DNA from: an uncultured Eubacteriales bacterium
Lineage (GTDB): Bacteria; Bacillota; Clostridia; Christensenellales; Aristaeellaceae
Length of the DNA: 64,000 bases
Assembly (NCBI GenBank): GCA_902800625.1
Contig: CADCFG010000018.1
Location: forward strand, 1-64,000
Reading direction: 5' to 3'
Part shown: piece by piece, positions 9,379 to 17,333 of the stretch
How the letters are laid out: every line of letters starts with the position of its first letter
Position numbering within the stretch: position 1 is the stretch's first letter
The notes under the pieces: generated by a model
The model's input: only the letters and a program-made list of their open reading frames with translations
Databases searched by the model: none
What the model was told of the DNA's origin: nothing
Made by a program: the position numbers and the translations under genes

Positions 9379-9407
9379 TTGAATCTTAACCTTGCCGATG
9401 CTATAAT
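9379..9407 (+). promoter_or_regulatory. Promoter of the T-box leader/alaS
   Basis: TTGAAT (9379-9384), 17-bp spacer, TATAAT (9402-9407). The transcript would start near 9414, just ahead of the T-box stem I. Confidence 0.75.
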
Positions 9408-9413
9408 AAACGC

Positions 9414-9656
9414 GATATGAAAAGGCACAGGGGATTCGTCCATCGCTGAACCTTGAAGAGAGCCGCCGGCGGGTGCGAGGCGGCAGGGGAGCGGAAGGCC
9501 ATGCCAGCCCCGGGGCGCACTGCCGCCCATGCTCCGCGCAGGAAATGGCGCGGCGGTTTTCCCCGTTATCGGAAGTCGAGAGGGCTTCGCCGAGGCGAAG
9601 TCAATCAGGGTGGTACCGCGAAGCGCATCTGTTCGTCCTTGAGATGGCAGGTGCGT
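9414..9656 (+). promoter_or_regulatory. T-box riboswitch leader, probably alanine-specific
   Basis: The near-invariant T-box bulge sequence AGGGTGGTACCGCG is at 9607-9620. Upstream about 190 bases have the expected stem I parts: an AGAGAGCC-type bulge, a GGGTG distal loop segment and a specifier region GGAAGGCCA, in which GCC (9498-9500, alanine codon) followed by A is the best candidate. After the T-box, CGCATCTG/CAGGTGCG can form the competing terminator stem, but the following U-tract is weak. T-box RNAs sense uncharged tRNA and allow read-through when charging is low. The next gene is alaS, which agrees with the specifier. Confidence 0.88.
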
Positions 9657-9663
9657 TATATTA

Positions 9664-9691
9664 ATGAGGAATGAGGAATGAGGAATAAGGA
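9664..9691 (+). repeat. Short tandem repeat (ATGAGGA)n
   Basis: Three exact 7-bp units plus a fourth with one change (ATAAGGA), between the T-box terminator stem and the alaS ribosome binding site. It could change length by slippage and alter leader spacing. Confidence 0.8.
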
Positions 9692-9773
9692 ATTGAAATG
9701 GCGGGCGGCAGCCGCTGTTCCTGTTCCCTGTGCCCGGTTCCCTGTTCCCACGATCAGAGGAGGAAGCAAGCCA

Positions 9774-11729
9774 ATGAACATCCAATCCGCCAACGAGCTG
9801 CGCAGCCTGTTCCTGCGCTTCTTCGAGGAGAAGGGCCACGCCCGCATCCCCAGCGCGTCGGTCATCCCCGAGAACGACCCCACCGTGCTGTTCACCACCG
9901 CCGGCATGCACCCGCTGGTGCCCTATCTGATGGGCGAGAAGCACCCCATGGGCACCCGGCTGACCGACGTGCAGAAGTGCATCCGCACCGGCGACATCGA
10001 CGAGGTGGGCGATCCCAGCCACCTGACGTTCTTTGAAATGCTGGGCAACTGGAGCCTGGGCGACTATTTCAAGAAGGAAATGATCCCCTGGAGCTGGGAG
10101 TTCCTGACCAGCAAGGACTGGCTGGGCCTGGACCCCGACAAGCTGGCCTTCACCGTGTTTGAGGGCGACGACGACTGCCCCCGGGACGAGGAGGCGGCCA
10201 ATCTGTGGCGCGCGCAGGGCGTGAAGGACGAGAACCTGTTCTACCTGCCCAAGAAGCACAACTGGTGGGGCCCCGCCGGCATCACCGGCCCCTGCGGCCC
10301 GGACACCGAGATGTTCATCATCCGCGACCAGCCCCCCTGCGGCCCGGACTGCTCTCCCGCCTGCTCCTGCGGACGGTACCTGGAGATCTGGAACGACGTG
10401 TTCATGCAGTATGAGAAGCAGAAGGACGGCACGTTCATCCCCCTGAAGCAGAAGAACGTGGACACCGGCATGGGCCTGGAGCGCACCTACTGCGTGCTGA
10501 TGGGCGCCAATACCGTGTATGAGACCGAGATCTTCTCCGGCATCATCGGCAAGATCGAGGAGCTGTCCGGCAAGAAATACGGCCAGGACGAGGAGACCAC
10601 CCGCGCCATCCGCATCATCAGCGACCACATGCGCACCGCCACCTTCATCATCGGCGACGACCGCGGCGTGACCCCCTCCAACGTGGACCAGGGCTATGTG
10701 CTGCGCCGCCTGATCCGCCGGGCCGTGCGCCACGGCATGAAGCTGGGCATGGAGGCCGGCTTCACCTGCGAGATCGCGAAGGTCATCATCGACCAGTACA
10801 AGGACGTGTATCCCGAGCTGGACCGCCACGCCGACTTCATCCTCGAGCAGCTGAAGCTGGAGGAGGAGCGCTTCCAGAGGACGCTGAAGAAGGGCCAGGC
10901 CGAGTTCGAGAAGGTCTACAACAACATGGCCCGCCGCCGGGACGCCTTCACCGCCCTCAAGGCCAACAGGGCCGACCCGGACGCCGTGGCCGCCGCACTG
11001 CGCGTGCTGCCGCCCAGCCCGGACAACAAGCCCATCATCGAGCAGGTGAAGGACGGCTCCATTTCCGACGAGACCATCGACACCCTGCTTGCCGGCTGCT
11101 CCACCATGGACGGCCGCAGCGCCTTCAAGCTGTACGACACCTACGGCTTCCCGGTGGAGATCACCTGCGAGATGGCGGCGGAGAAGGGCATCAACGTGGA
11201 CGTGGACGGCTTCAACGAGCGCTTTAAGAAGCACCAGGAGGCCAGCCACGCCGGCGCCGAGCAGCGCTTCAAGGGCGGCCTGCAGGACCACAGCGAGCAG
11301 ACCACCAAGCTGCACACCGCCACCCACCTGCTCCACGCCGCGCTGCGGAAGGTCCTCGGCCCGGAGGTGGCCCAGAAGGGCTCCAACATCACTCCCGAGC
11401 GCCTGCGCTTCGACTTCTCCTTCGGCCGCAAGATGACCGACGAGGAGAAGGCCGAGGTGGAGCGCCTGGTGAACGAGTACATCAAGGCCGCCGCGCCCAT
11501 CACCTGCGAGGAGATGACCGTGGCCGAGGCCAAGGCCCAGGGCGCCATCGGCCTGTTCGAGAGCAAGTATGGCGAGCGCGTGAAGGTCTACACCATGGGT
11601 GAGTTCTCCAAGGAGATCTGCGGCGGCCCCCACGCTCAAAACACCGGCGACCTCAAGTCCTTCAAGATCAAGAAGGAGGAGGCCTCCAGCGCAGGCGTGC
11701 GCAGGATCAAGGCCGTGATCGGGGAATAA
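9774..11729 (+). CDS. alaS: Alanyl-tRNA synthetase, compact form
   Basis: 651 residues against about 870-880 for most bacterial AlaRS. Class II motifs are present: motif 1 region PTVLFTTAGMHPLVPY, motif 2 HLTFFEMLGNWSLGDYF, motif 3 VDTGMGLERT. The editing domain has the zinc motif HTATHLLHA and CGGPHAQNTGD, where Pro replaces the usual Thr. The linking beta-barrel normally lying between GFPVE...RF and HTATH is not visible. The protein ends at AGVRRIKAVIGE, so the C-Ala/DHHA1 domain is absent with no leftover downstream. ATG 9774 follows GAGGAGG. It charges tRNA-Ala and is controlled by the T-box above. The clean stop and terminator argue for a natural compact enzyme rather than a truncated gene. 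Confidence 0.93.
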   Translation: MNIQSANELRSLFLRFFEEKGHARIPSASVIPENDPTVLFTTAGMHPLVPYLMGEKHPMGTRLTDVQKCIRTGDIDEVGDPSHLTFFEMLGNWSLGDYFKKEMIPWSWEFLTSKDWLGLDPDKLAFTVFEGDDDCPRDEEAANLWRAQGVKDENLFYLPKKHNWWGPAGITGPCGPDTEMFIIRDQPPCGPDCSPACSCGRYLEIWNDVFMQYEKQKDGTFIPLKQKNVDTGMGLERTYCVLMGANTVYETEIFSGIIGKIEELSGKKYGQDEETTRAIRIISDHMRTATFIIGDDRGVTPSNVDQGYVLRRLIRRAVRHGMKLGMEAGFTCEIAKVIIDQYKDVYPELDRHADFILEQLKLEEERFQRTLKKGQAEFEKVYNNMARRRDAFTALKANRADPDAVAAALRVLPPSPDNKPIIEQVKDGSISDETIDTLLAGCSTMDGRSAFKLYDTYGFPVEITCEMAAEKGINVDVDGFNERFKKHQEASHAGAEQRFKGGLQDHSEQTTKLHTATHLLHAALRKVLGPEVAQKGSNITPERLRFDFSFGRKMTDEEKAEVERLVNEYIKAAAPITCEEMTVAEAKAQGAIGLFESKYGERVKVYTMGEFSKEICGGPHAQNTGDLKSFKIKKEEASSAGVRRIKAVIGE

Positions 11730-11750
11730 AATTGCATCATGGACGCAAAG

Positions 11751-11774
11751 CGCCCCCGCCGAAAGGCGGGGGCG
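11751..11774 (+). terminator. Terminator after alaS
   Basis: Perfect 10-bp stem CGCCCCCGCC/GGCGGGGGCG with a GAAA tetraloop; the downstream U-tract is weak (TCGCTGTTG). Confidence 0.65.
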
Positions 11775-11796
11775 TCGCTGTTGCCGGACAGCGCTT

Positions 11797-12296
11797 TTAT
11801 TCCCGGATGGGCAGTGTTCCGGAGATGTCGGTCGGCCCCAGGGTGACGGTGCCGGTGAAGGCGCTCACATCCCCGGTGTTCAGCATGACCCCGGTGTCGT
11901 CGAGGAGGGTCATCACATGGGCGTGTGCCTTGGCCTGTTCGCCCTCTGCGCCGGCGTAATAGAGGAAATCCACATAGTTTGCCTCATTTATTCCGGCATT
12001 TACATCGGCTCCCGCGCCGCCATCTCTGGCGAAGAGGGATGGATCCAGGACTTCCGCGGCGGACGCGTCGCAGACGGCGTTAAAGGTGGCCTGTGCCTGG
12101 CAGACGTCGTTGAACTCGAAGCCGCGCCATCATGCATTCCGGCCATCGTGTACATCATCGTCTGGTCCTCGATGGGATAACGCTCCTGGAAATCGCCGGG
12201 CAGATTGCAGGCCGCGTGATCCCTGTCGCCCTCGGTGCATGCGGCGATCGCCAGCGCAAACAGCGCGGTGAGCAGAATGGAAAGGCATTTCTACAC
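11797..12296 (-). pseudogene. Decayed small lipoprotein gene
   Basis: On the minus strand a strong Shine-Dalgarno (AAGGAGG, 12307-12313) leads to GTG at 12294-12296, which is followed at once by a TAG stop. The same frame then reads a lipoprotein signal (KCLSILLTALFALAIAAC, then TEGDRDHAAC). About 170 bases on, near 12115-12125, the reading frame jumps by one: the first part is in one frame, and the rest (FEFNDVCQAQATFNAVCDA ... GTLPIRE) is in the next, ending at TAA 11797-11799. The original would have been about 165 residues, exported and lipid-anchored, of unknown function. Either the start has mutated or the sequence has errors; two independent lesions favour true decay. Confidence 0.7.
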
Positions 12297-12448
12297 GTTG
12301 GTCGCGCCTCCTTGAAATGGCTGGTCGGGCGCCTGTCCACGCCAGGCGAGCTTCGAACAAGACGGGGACCGCTGTCAAAGCGTATCCCGGTGCGCGGAGA
12401 GGCTTGAAAGGAATGCTCTTACCTTTCCCAATCTTTCCTCCCCGGGGA

Positions 12449-12478
12449 TTGCGAACCTGCGCAAGGGCGTGTTATAAT
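12449..12478 (+). promoter_or_regulatory. Promoter of the Ig-like/metallo-beta-lactamase gene
   Basis: TTGCGA (12449-12454), 18-bp spacer, TATAAT (12473-12478), 56 bases before ATG 12535. Confidence 0.65.
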
Positions 12479-12534
12479 GTAATATATTGGAAAGATTCCC
12501 GCGCCTGCGGGCTGGGACAATGGGAGGAAGACGC

Positions 12535-14838
12535 ATGAAATCACGCGGATGGCTGAGCGTGCTGCTGGCGCTGGTTCTGGCGCTGGGCGGCCTGGCGTTT
12601 GCCGATGAGACCATGGTTTCCGGGGAGATGGCGATGGCCGCCCTGGAGACGGAGGCGGTGGAGGCCCCCGTGGAGGAGGTCGAGGCCGTGCTGGGCGAGG
12701 AGGCGCCGGAGGAACTGCCCGACGAACCCCAGGACGTTCCCGCGGAGGGCGATCTGCCCATGAGCGTGGAGACGGACGAGCTGCCCCCGGAGGCTCCCCA
12801 GGTGGAAGCGCCCCAGGCGGAGGCCGCCGGCCCGCTTCAGGCGCTGTCCCTGCCCGGGAGCCTGACCATCGGCCTGAAGGAAAAGCTGACGCTGGCGCCC
12901 ACAGCCACGCCGGTCGGGGCGGTCTACAGCCTTACCTGGAAGACCAGCAAGAAGAAGATCGTGGCCGTGAACGCCGCCACCGGCGAGATCACCGGCAAGA
13001 AGAAGGGCAGCGCCACCATCACCGTCACCGCGGACAACGGCGTGACGGCCAGCGTGAAGGTCACGGTGGTGAACGGCCCCAAGAAGGTGACCCTCGCCGC
13101 GCCGGAGAAGGCGGGCGTGGGCGACAACTTTGCCTGCAAGGTGACCTATACCGCCAAGACCGGCGGCAGCTACAGGCTGACCAGCGACAACGAGGGCGTT
13201 TTGAAGGTGGAGGCCGACGGCAGCGTCACGGCGCTGGCCCAGGGCACGGCAACGTTGACCGCCACCGCCTACAACGGCAAGAAGGGCAGCGCGAAGGTGC
13301 AGGTGCTGGCTGCGCCCACGGCCATGTGGCTGAATCAGACCGAGGCCACCCTGGGCCAGGGCGGCACGCTGAAGCTGACCGCCGGGATGCCCGAGGGCGA
13401 AGCCGGCGTGCTGAGCTTTGCCAGCTCCGACAAAAACGTGGCCAGCGTGAACACCGACGGCGTGGTGACCGGCGCAGCCCTGGGCACGGCGGTGATCACC
13501 GCCCGCACCACCGGCGGCATCGAGGATACCTGCACGGTGCAGGTGCTGCCCGCGCCGAAGTCGCTGGCGCTGAGCACCAAGAAGATCACGCTGGGCGTGG
13601 GCCAGGAGGTCCAGCTGGGCGTGACGCCCCAGCCGGAGGGCTCGGCCTGCACGCTGACCTACAAGAGCAGCAAGGGCAAGATCGCCGCGGTGTCCGCCGA
13701 CGGCGTCATCACTGCCAAGAAGAAGGGCGCCAGCACCATCACGGTCAAGGCCCACAACGGCGTCAGCGCCAAGGTGAAGGTGACTGTGAAGGCCGCGCCG
13801 AAGAAGGTCTCCCTGACGCTGGATATGCCCTGGCTGTCCGTGGGCGACACCACCATTGCCCGGGCCAGGCTGCCCAAGAACACCGCCGGCACCGTGACCC
13901 TTGAGAGTGACAATCCCGCCGTGGCCACCGTGGCCGCCAACGGCACGGTGACCGCCGTGGCCGAGGGCACGGCCAACATCATCGCGACCACCTTCAACGG
14001 CAAGACCGCCAGCGCCGCCGTCACCGTGGGCGCGAAGCCCTCCGGCGACGGCCAGGGCGCGGTGGACGGCCCCTTCGAGATCACCTTCATGAATATCGGC
14101 CGCAACGACGGCATACTGATCCACTGCGGCGGCGAGTGGGCCTTCATCGACTCCGGCATGCACCAGCAGGGCGTTACCGCCGTGAAGTACATGCGCGCCC
14201 AGGGCGTGGACAAGCTGAAGTACTACATCGGCACCCATGCCCACAAGGACCACGTGGGCGGCGGGCCCTACATCATGGCCCAGATCCCCACCGGCCAGGT
14301 GATCATCCCCCACGCCACCGTGGGCACCCAGATCAAGAAGTTCGCCACCAACGACGCAGAGAAGAAGGCCGTCAAGGCTGCCAGCTACCGCGTGGTGAAG
14401 CGGGGCGAGAAGTTCTGGATCGGCGGCGCCGAGTGCCTGGTGCTGGGCCCGGTGAAGATCCTCAAGTGCAACCCGGGCGACACCGCTGAAAACTCCAATT
14501 CGCTGGTGATGCGCGTCACCTACGGCAGCAACACTTTCCTGCTCACCGGCGACGCCACCGGCTCGGAGATCACCAGCATCCAGAAGGCCAGCCCCGGCTG
14601 CCTCAAGGCCCAGGTGTACAAGAACGCGCACCACAACGGCACGCAGAAGTACGCCGCCAAGCTGTGCCACCCGCAGATCACCATATTTTCCACCAGCAAC
14701 AAGGCCCAGCCGGCCTCCAGCTTCGTCAGCTACCTCAAGAAGCTGGGCAGCAAGGTGTATATCACCTCCGGCAACCGGAACGGCCACGTGAAGATCATCT
14801 CCGACGGCACGAATATGTCGGTGGTGACGCAGAAGTAA
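12535..14838 (+). CDS. Secreted Ig-like (Big_2) repeat protein with C-terminal metallo-beta-lactamase domain
   Basis: 767 residues. A signal peptide (1-23, ending LAFA) is followed by an acidic Glu/Pro-rich linker to about 100, then about five bacterial Ig-like type 2 repeats (about 100-510), each with the KKGSATITVTA-like strand and LTWKTSKKKI-like turn. The last 250 residues are a ComEC/Rec2-type metallo-beta-lactamase fold with the metal motif HAHKDH at 568-573, and further ligands likely in TGDAT and NAHHNG. It has no sorting motif or C-terminal membrane segment, so it is probably released or held non-covalently on the wall. The domain order suggests a surface hydrolase, perhaps of nucleic acids or phosphoesters; the substrate is unknown. 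Start chosen after GGGAGGA. Confidence 0.85.
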   Translation: MKSRGWLSVLLALVLALGGLAFADETMVSGEMAMAALETEAVEAPVEEVEAVLGEEAPEELPDEPQDVPAEGDLPMSVETDELPPEAPQVEAPQAEAAGPLQALSLPGSLTIGLKEKLTLAPTATPVGAVYSLTWKTSKKKIVAVNAATGEITGKKKGSATITVTADNGVTASVKVTVVNGPKKVTLAAPEKAGVGDNFACKVTYTAKTGGSYRLTSDNEGVLKVEADGSVTALAQGTATLTATAYNGKKGSAKVQVLAAPTAMWLNQTEATLGQGGTLKLTAGMPEGEAGVLSFASSDKNVASVNTDGVVTGAALGTAVITARTTGGIEDTCTVQVLPAPKSLALSTKKITLGVGQEVQLGVTPQPEGSACTLTYKSSKGKIAAVSADGVITAKKKGASTITVKAHNGVSAKVKVTVKAAPKKVSLTLDMPWLSVGDTTIARARLPKNTAGTVTLESDNPAVATVAANGTVTAVAEGTANIIATTFNGKTASAAVTVGAKPSGDGQGAVDGPFEITFMNIGRNDGILIHCGGEWAFIDSGMHQQGVTAVKYMRAQGVDKLKYYIGTHAHKDHVGGGPYIMAQIPTGQVIIPHATVGTQIKKFATNDAEKKAVKAASYRVVKRGEKFWIGGAECLVLGPVKILKCNPGDTAENSNSLVMRVTYGSNTFLLTGDATGSEITSIQKASPGCLKAQVYKNAHHNGTQKYAAKLCHPQITIFSTSNKAQPASSFVSYLKKLGSKVYITSGNRNGHVKIISDGTNMSVVTQK

Positions 14839-14845
14839 AAAGAAC

Positions 14846-14868
14846 AGGGGCGGCGCAACGCCGCCCCT
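14846..14868 (+). terminator. AGGGGCGGCG-CAA-CGCCGCCCCT hairpin
   Basis: Perfect 10-bp stem eight bases after the stop codon. It is the same hairpin family as at 2320 and in the direct repeats near 7.1 kb. No strong U-tract. Confidence 0.5.
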
Positions 14869-15158
14869 ACAAGGGCATTTGCGCAATCCCGATCCTCGCT
14901 GGTCCTCCATCGCTGGGCGGCGGAATTCCCCGACGGTTTTCACCGAAGCCCTGCGGACTCCGGCGAACCGGCCAACCGCGCTTCGCGCCGGTTGCCTAAC
15001 CTTGGCACTATTGAGCGACGCGGCAAACGAAAGATTTATCCTCCACAAACATTGTGAGGCCGTGGGCTCATTTGTGCCGGGAATCCGCCGCAAAAAACCG
15101 TTCCCCGGTTCCCTTCCCGAATCTGTTTCCGGAGAGGACCCGAGGAACGGCTCTTTTT

Positions 15159-15246
15159 GGCGGCCTGCGCTCGCTGTTCAGTGAAGCTTCGCGTTCGGCA
15201 CCCTGCGCCGAGCCGCTCGCTTCAATTCACGACTCGGCAGGCCGCC
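15159..15246 (+). repeat. Intergenic structured repeat, family A copy 2
   Basis: 88 bp almost identical to copy 1 (6924-7010), with terminal GGCGGCCTGC/GCAGGCCGCC. It is preceded by the companion hairpin of family A/B (about 15098-15150, CCGTTCCCCGGTTCCC and GGACCCGAGGAACGG arms, then CTTTTT). It lies between convergent genes. Confidence 0.85.
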
Positions 15247-15252
15247 GCTGAT

Positions 15253-15306
15253 GGGGAAATTCCCTCCGGCGCTTCGCGCCACCTCCCTCATGGAGGGAGG
15301 CTTTTG
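15253..15306 (+). repeat. Intergenic repeat, family D copy 1
   Basis: Two hairpins in a row: CCGGCGCTTCGCGCC-like, then CCTCCCTC-ATG-GAGGGAGG with a following CTTTTG. Similar double hairpins are at 51618, 54657 and 58649. Both this and the adjacent family A copy fill the 14839-15352 gap; I see no gene there. Confidence 0.7.
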
Positions 15307-15352
15307 ATTTGTGCAAGTTCTTCTGAAGGGGCGCTGTTGCGCCGCCTGTCTT

Positions 15353-16969
15353 TTATCCCCAGAACACCGACAGGGACGGTATGACCTGCTTTTTGCGGGA
15401 GAGGATGCCGGGCAGGAAGGCGCGGCCGTCCTCGGGGCGCACGTTGAACGCCTGGGCGATCACGTCGCTGGCGCCCAGGAACAGCAGGTGGGTGCCCTCC
15501 TGGAGCATGTCGGTGATCATGAACAGCATCATGTCCAGCTCCTTGGCCTCCTTGCGCTTGCCCATGGCGGCCAGGAAGTCGTCCGCGCGCCTGAGCACCC
15601 GCTGGGAATCCAGCGTCACCACCTGGCCCACGCCCAGGGTGTGGCCGGAGAGCATGAACTCCTTGTAGTCCTGGAACAGGATGTCGTCCGGGGACTTGTC
15701 GTCGCTGGTGGAGGCGGAGAAGATCATCCGCCCCAGCTCGTCGATGGACTCGTGGGCGATGCTCGCCATGCGCTCGGCCATCTGCCGGTCCCGCTGGGTG
15801 CAGGTGGGAGACTTGAACATCAGCGTGTCGCTGATGATGGCGCAGGTCAACAGGCCGGCCATGCGCGTGGTGGGCATCAGGCCCCGCTCCATGAACATGC
15901 CGGCCACGATGGTGGCGGTGGAGCCCACGGGCTCGTTGCGCATGTAGATGGGGCTGCCGGTCTGCACGTCGGCCAGGCGGTGGTGGTCGATGATCTCCAG
16001 GATCTCCGCCTGCTCCAGCCCGGGCACGGACTGGGACACCTCGTTGTGGTCCACCAGCACCACCCGCTTGCGCCGGGGCTTCAGCAGGTGGATGCGGCTG
16101 AGCGTGCCGACGACCTTGTTGTCCTCGTCCACCACCGGGAACACCCGGTGCTTGTTGTCCTGGGCCATCTGGCGCACGTCGTCCACGTAGTCCGTGAGCT
16201 TCGCCGGGCACAGGTTCGTGGTGCGGCACACCCGGCTCACCGGCAGCGCCTGGAACAGCATCCGGGCGGCGCGGTAGGGCTCGTGGGGCGTGGAGATCAC
16301 CAGGCTGTCGCACTTCATCTGCCGGATCTCATCCGGCACGGAGGCCTGGCACACCACCACGCAGGGCACTCCGGCGCGGAGCGCTTCCATTATAATATCC
16401 GGCTGGTGGCCGCAGATCAGCACGGTGTGCTTCGTCAGCTGGATGGCCTCCTCGCCGCCGGTGGGCAGCGCGATGGTCACCCGCCCGGAAACGGCGTTGG
16501 TGGGCGTCTCCCCGTCCAGCACGATGCTGCCCTCCAGGGCGCTGACCAGGTTGAACACCGGCACGTCCTCGATCTCCGGGTGCAGCACCGAGCGCATGTC
16601 GTGGCCGGCGATGGTGTTGGTGGACAGCATGCCGAACAGCGTGCCGTCGTCCTCCACCACGGGCAGGGCCACGGTGTTCTCGTCCCGGTGCAGTAGCTGC
16701 CAGGCCCGGTCCACCGTGGCGGCCTTGTCCAGCGCCGGGGGCGTGTCGAAGTTGAGGTCGCTCACCTGGGTGCGCAGGTTGTGGATCAGCACCGGCGGCT
16801 CGAAGCCAAAGCGGTCCAGCACCAGCTGGGTCTCGTCGTTGACGCGCCCCAGTCGCGCCGCCACGTATTCCCGGTCGCCCAGGGCGCTCCTCAGCTGGGC
16901 GTAGGCCATGGCGGAGACGATGGAATCGGTGTCCGGGTTGCGGTGCCCGGTGACGTAGATGGGGTCCAT
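15353..16969 (-). CDS. Manganese-dependent inorganic pyrophosphatase with CBS/DRTGG insert
   Basis: 538 residues. Family II (DHH) pyrophosphatase motifs: GHRNPDTDS (8-16) and IIDHHRLAD (about 333-341), with the DHHA2 region to the C-terminus. Between them lies a regulatory insert with two CBS segments (DRAWQLLHRDENTVALPVVED and NKHRVFPVVDEDNKVVGTL regions) around a DRTGG-like domain. CBS-PPases hydrolyse cytosolic PPi and are tuned by adenine nucleotides, including diadenosine polyphosphates. The length and motif order match that class. GGAGGTGCGTTT precedes the start, and a TATAAT-like -10 lies at 16998-17003 on the minus strand. No partner gene is adjacent. Confidence 0.92.
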   Translation of the reverse strand: MDPIYVTGHRNPDTDSIVSAMAYAQLRSALGDREYVAARLGRVNDETQLVLDRFGFEPPVLIHNLRTQVSDLNFDTPPALDKAATVDRAWQLLHRDENTVALPVVEDDGTLFGMLSTNTIAGHDMRSVLHPEIEDVPVFNLVSALEGSIVLDGETPTNAVSGRVTIALPTGGEEAIQLTKHTVLICGHQPDIIMEALRAGVPCVVVCQASVPDEIRQMKCDSLVISTPHEPYRAARMLFQALPVSRVCRTTNLCPAKLTDYVDDVRQMAQDNKHRVFPVVDEDNKVVGTLSRIHLLKPRRKRVVLVDHNEVSQSVPGLEQAEILEIIDHHRLADVQTGSPIYMRNEPVGSTATIVAGMFMERGLMPTTRMAGLLTCAIISDTLMFKSPTCTQRDRQMAERMASIAHESIDELGRMIFSASTSDDKSPDDILFQDYKEFMLSGHTLGVGQVVTLDSQRVLRRADDFLAAMGKRKEAKELDMMLFMITDMLQEGTHLLFLGASDVIAQAFNVRPEDGRAFLPGILSRKKQVIPSLSVFWG

Positions 16970-17123
16970 AAACGCACCTCCTTATTACTCTTCGATAATT
17001 ATATCACACTTTCCCGGAACAGGGGAGGAAAAATTCTGCACAGCGAATACGTTTTCGTGGTAAAGTGGTAGATTATATAACAAAAATTGCAAAACAAAAG
17101 TCACGAAAACAGCGGTTTTGTGC

Positions 17124-17152
17124 TGGACAATTCGTGCCGGTTGTGCTATAAT
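17124..17152 (+). promoter_or_regulatory. Promoter of the monosaccharide ABC transporter operon
   Basis: TGGACA (17124-17129), 17-bp spacer, TATAAT (17147-17152). The 5' leader is long (about 175 bases to ATG 17334) and contains a small GCAAGGCC/GGCCTGC stem at about 17287-17305 but no riboswitch I recognise. Confidence 0.65.
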
Positions 17153-17333
17153 CAATATTGTCGGATGATGATCGCATATGTAACCGCGATTTTTGTGCAA
17201 ATCGCATAATCACATCACGGTCACATGAATGGCGCATAAAGTTCGCTTTGCGTGCCATAAGACCATCTGCCGACAAAAATAAGGATGCAAGGCCCAAAGG
17301 CCTGCACAATAACGCAAAGGAGTGTACCCTGTC

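Noticed and set aside
9303..11639. Long minus-strand open frame opposite alaS and the T-box
   Set aside because: It covers conserved alaS motifs in antisense and the T-box leader; its composition is typical of an antisense shadow.
11797..12400. Small open frames on either strand in the gap after alaS as real genes
   Set aside because: The plus-strand frames have no ribosome binding site, and their composition is explained by the decayed minus-strand lipoprotein gene.
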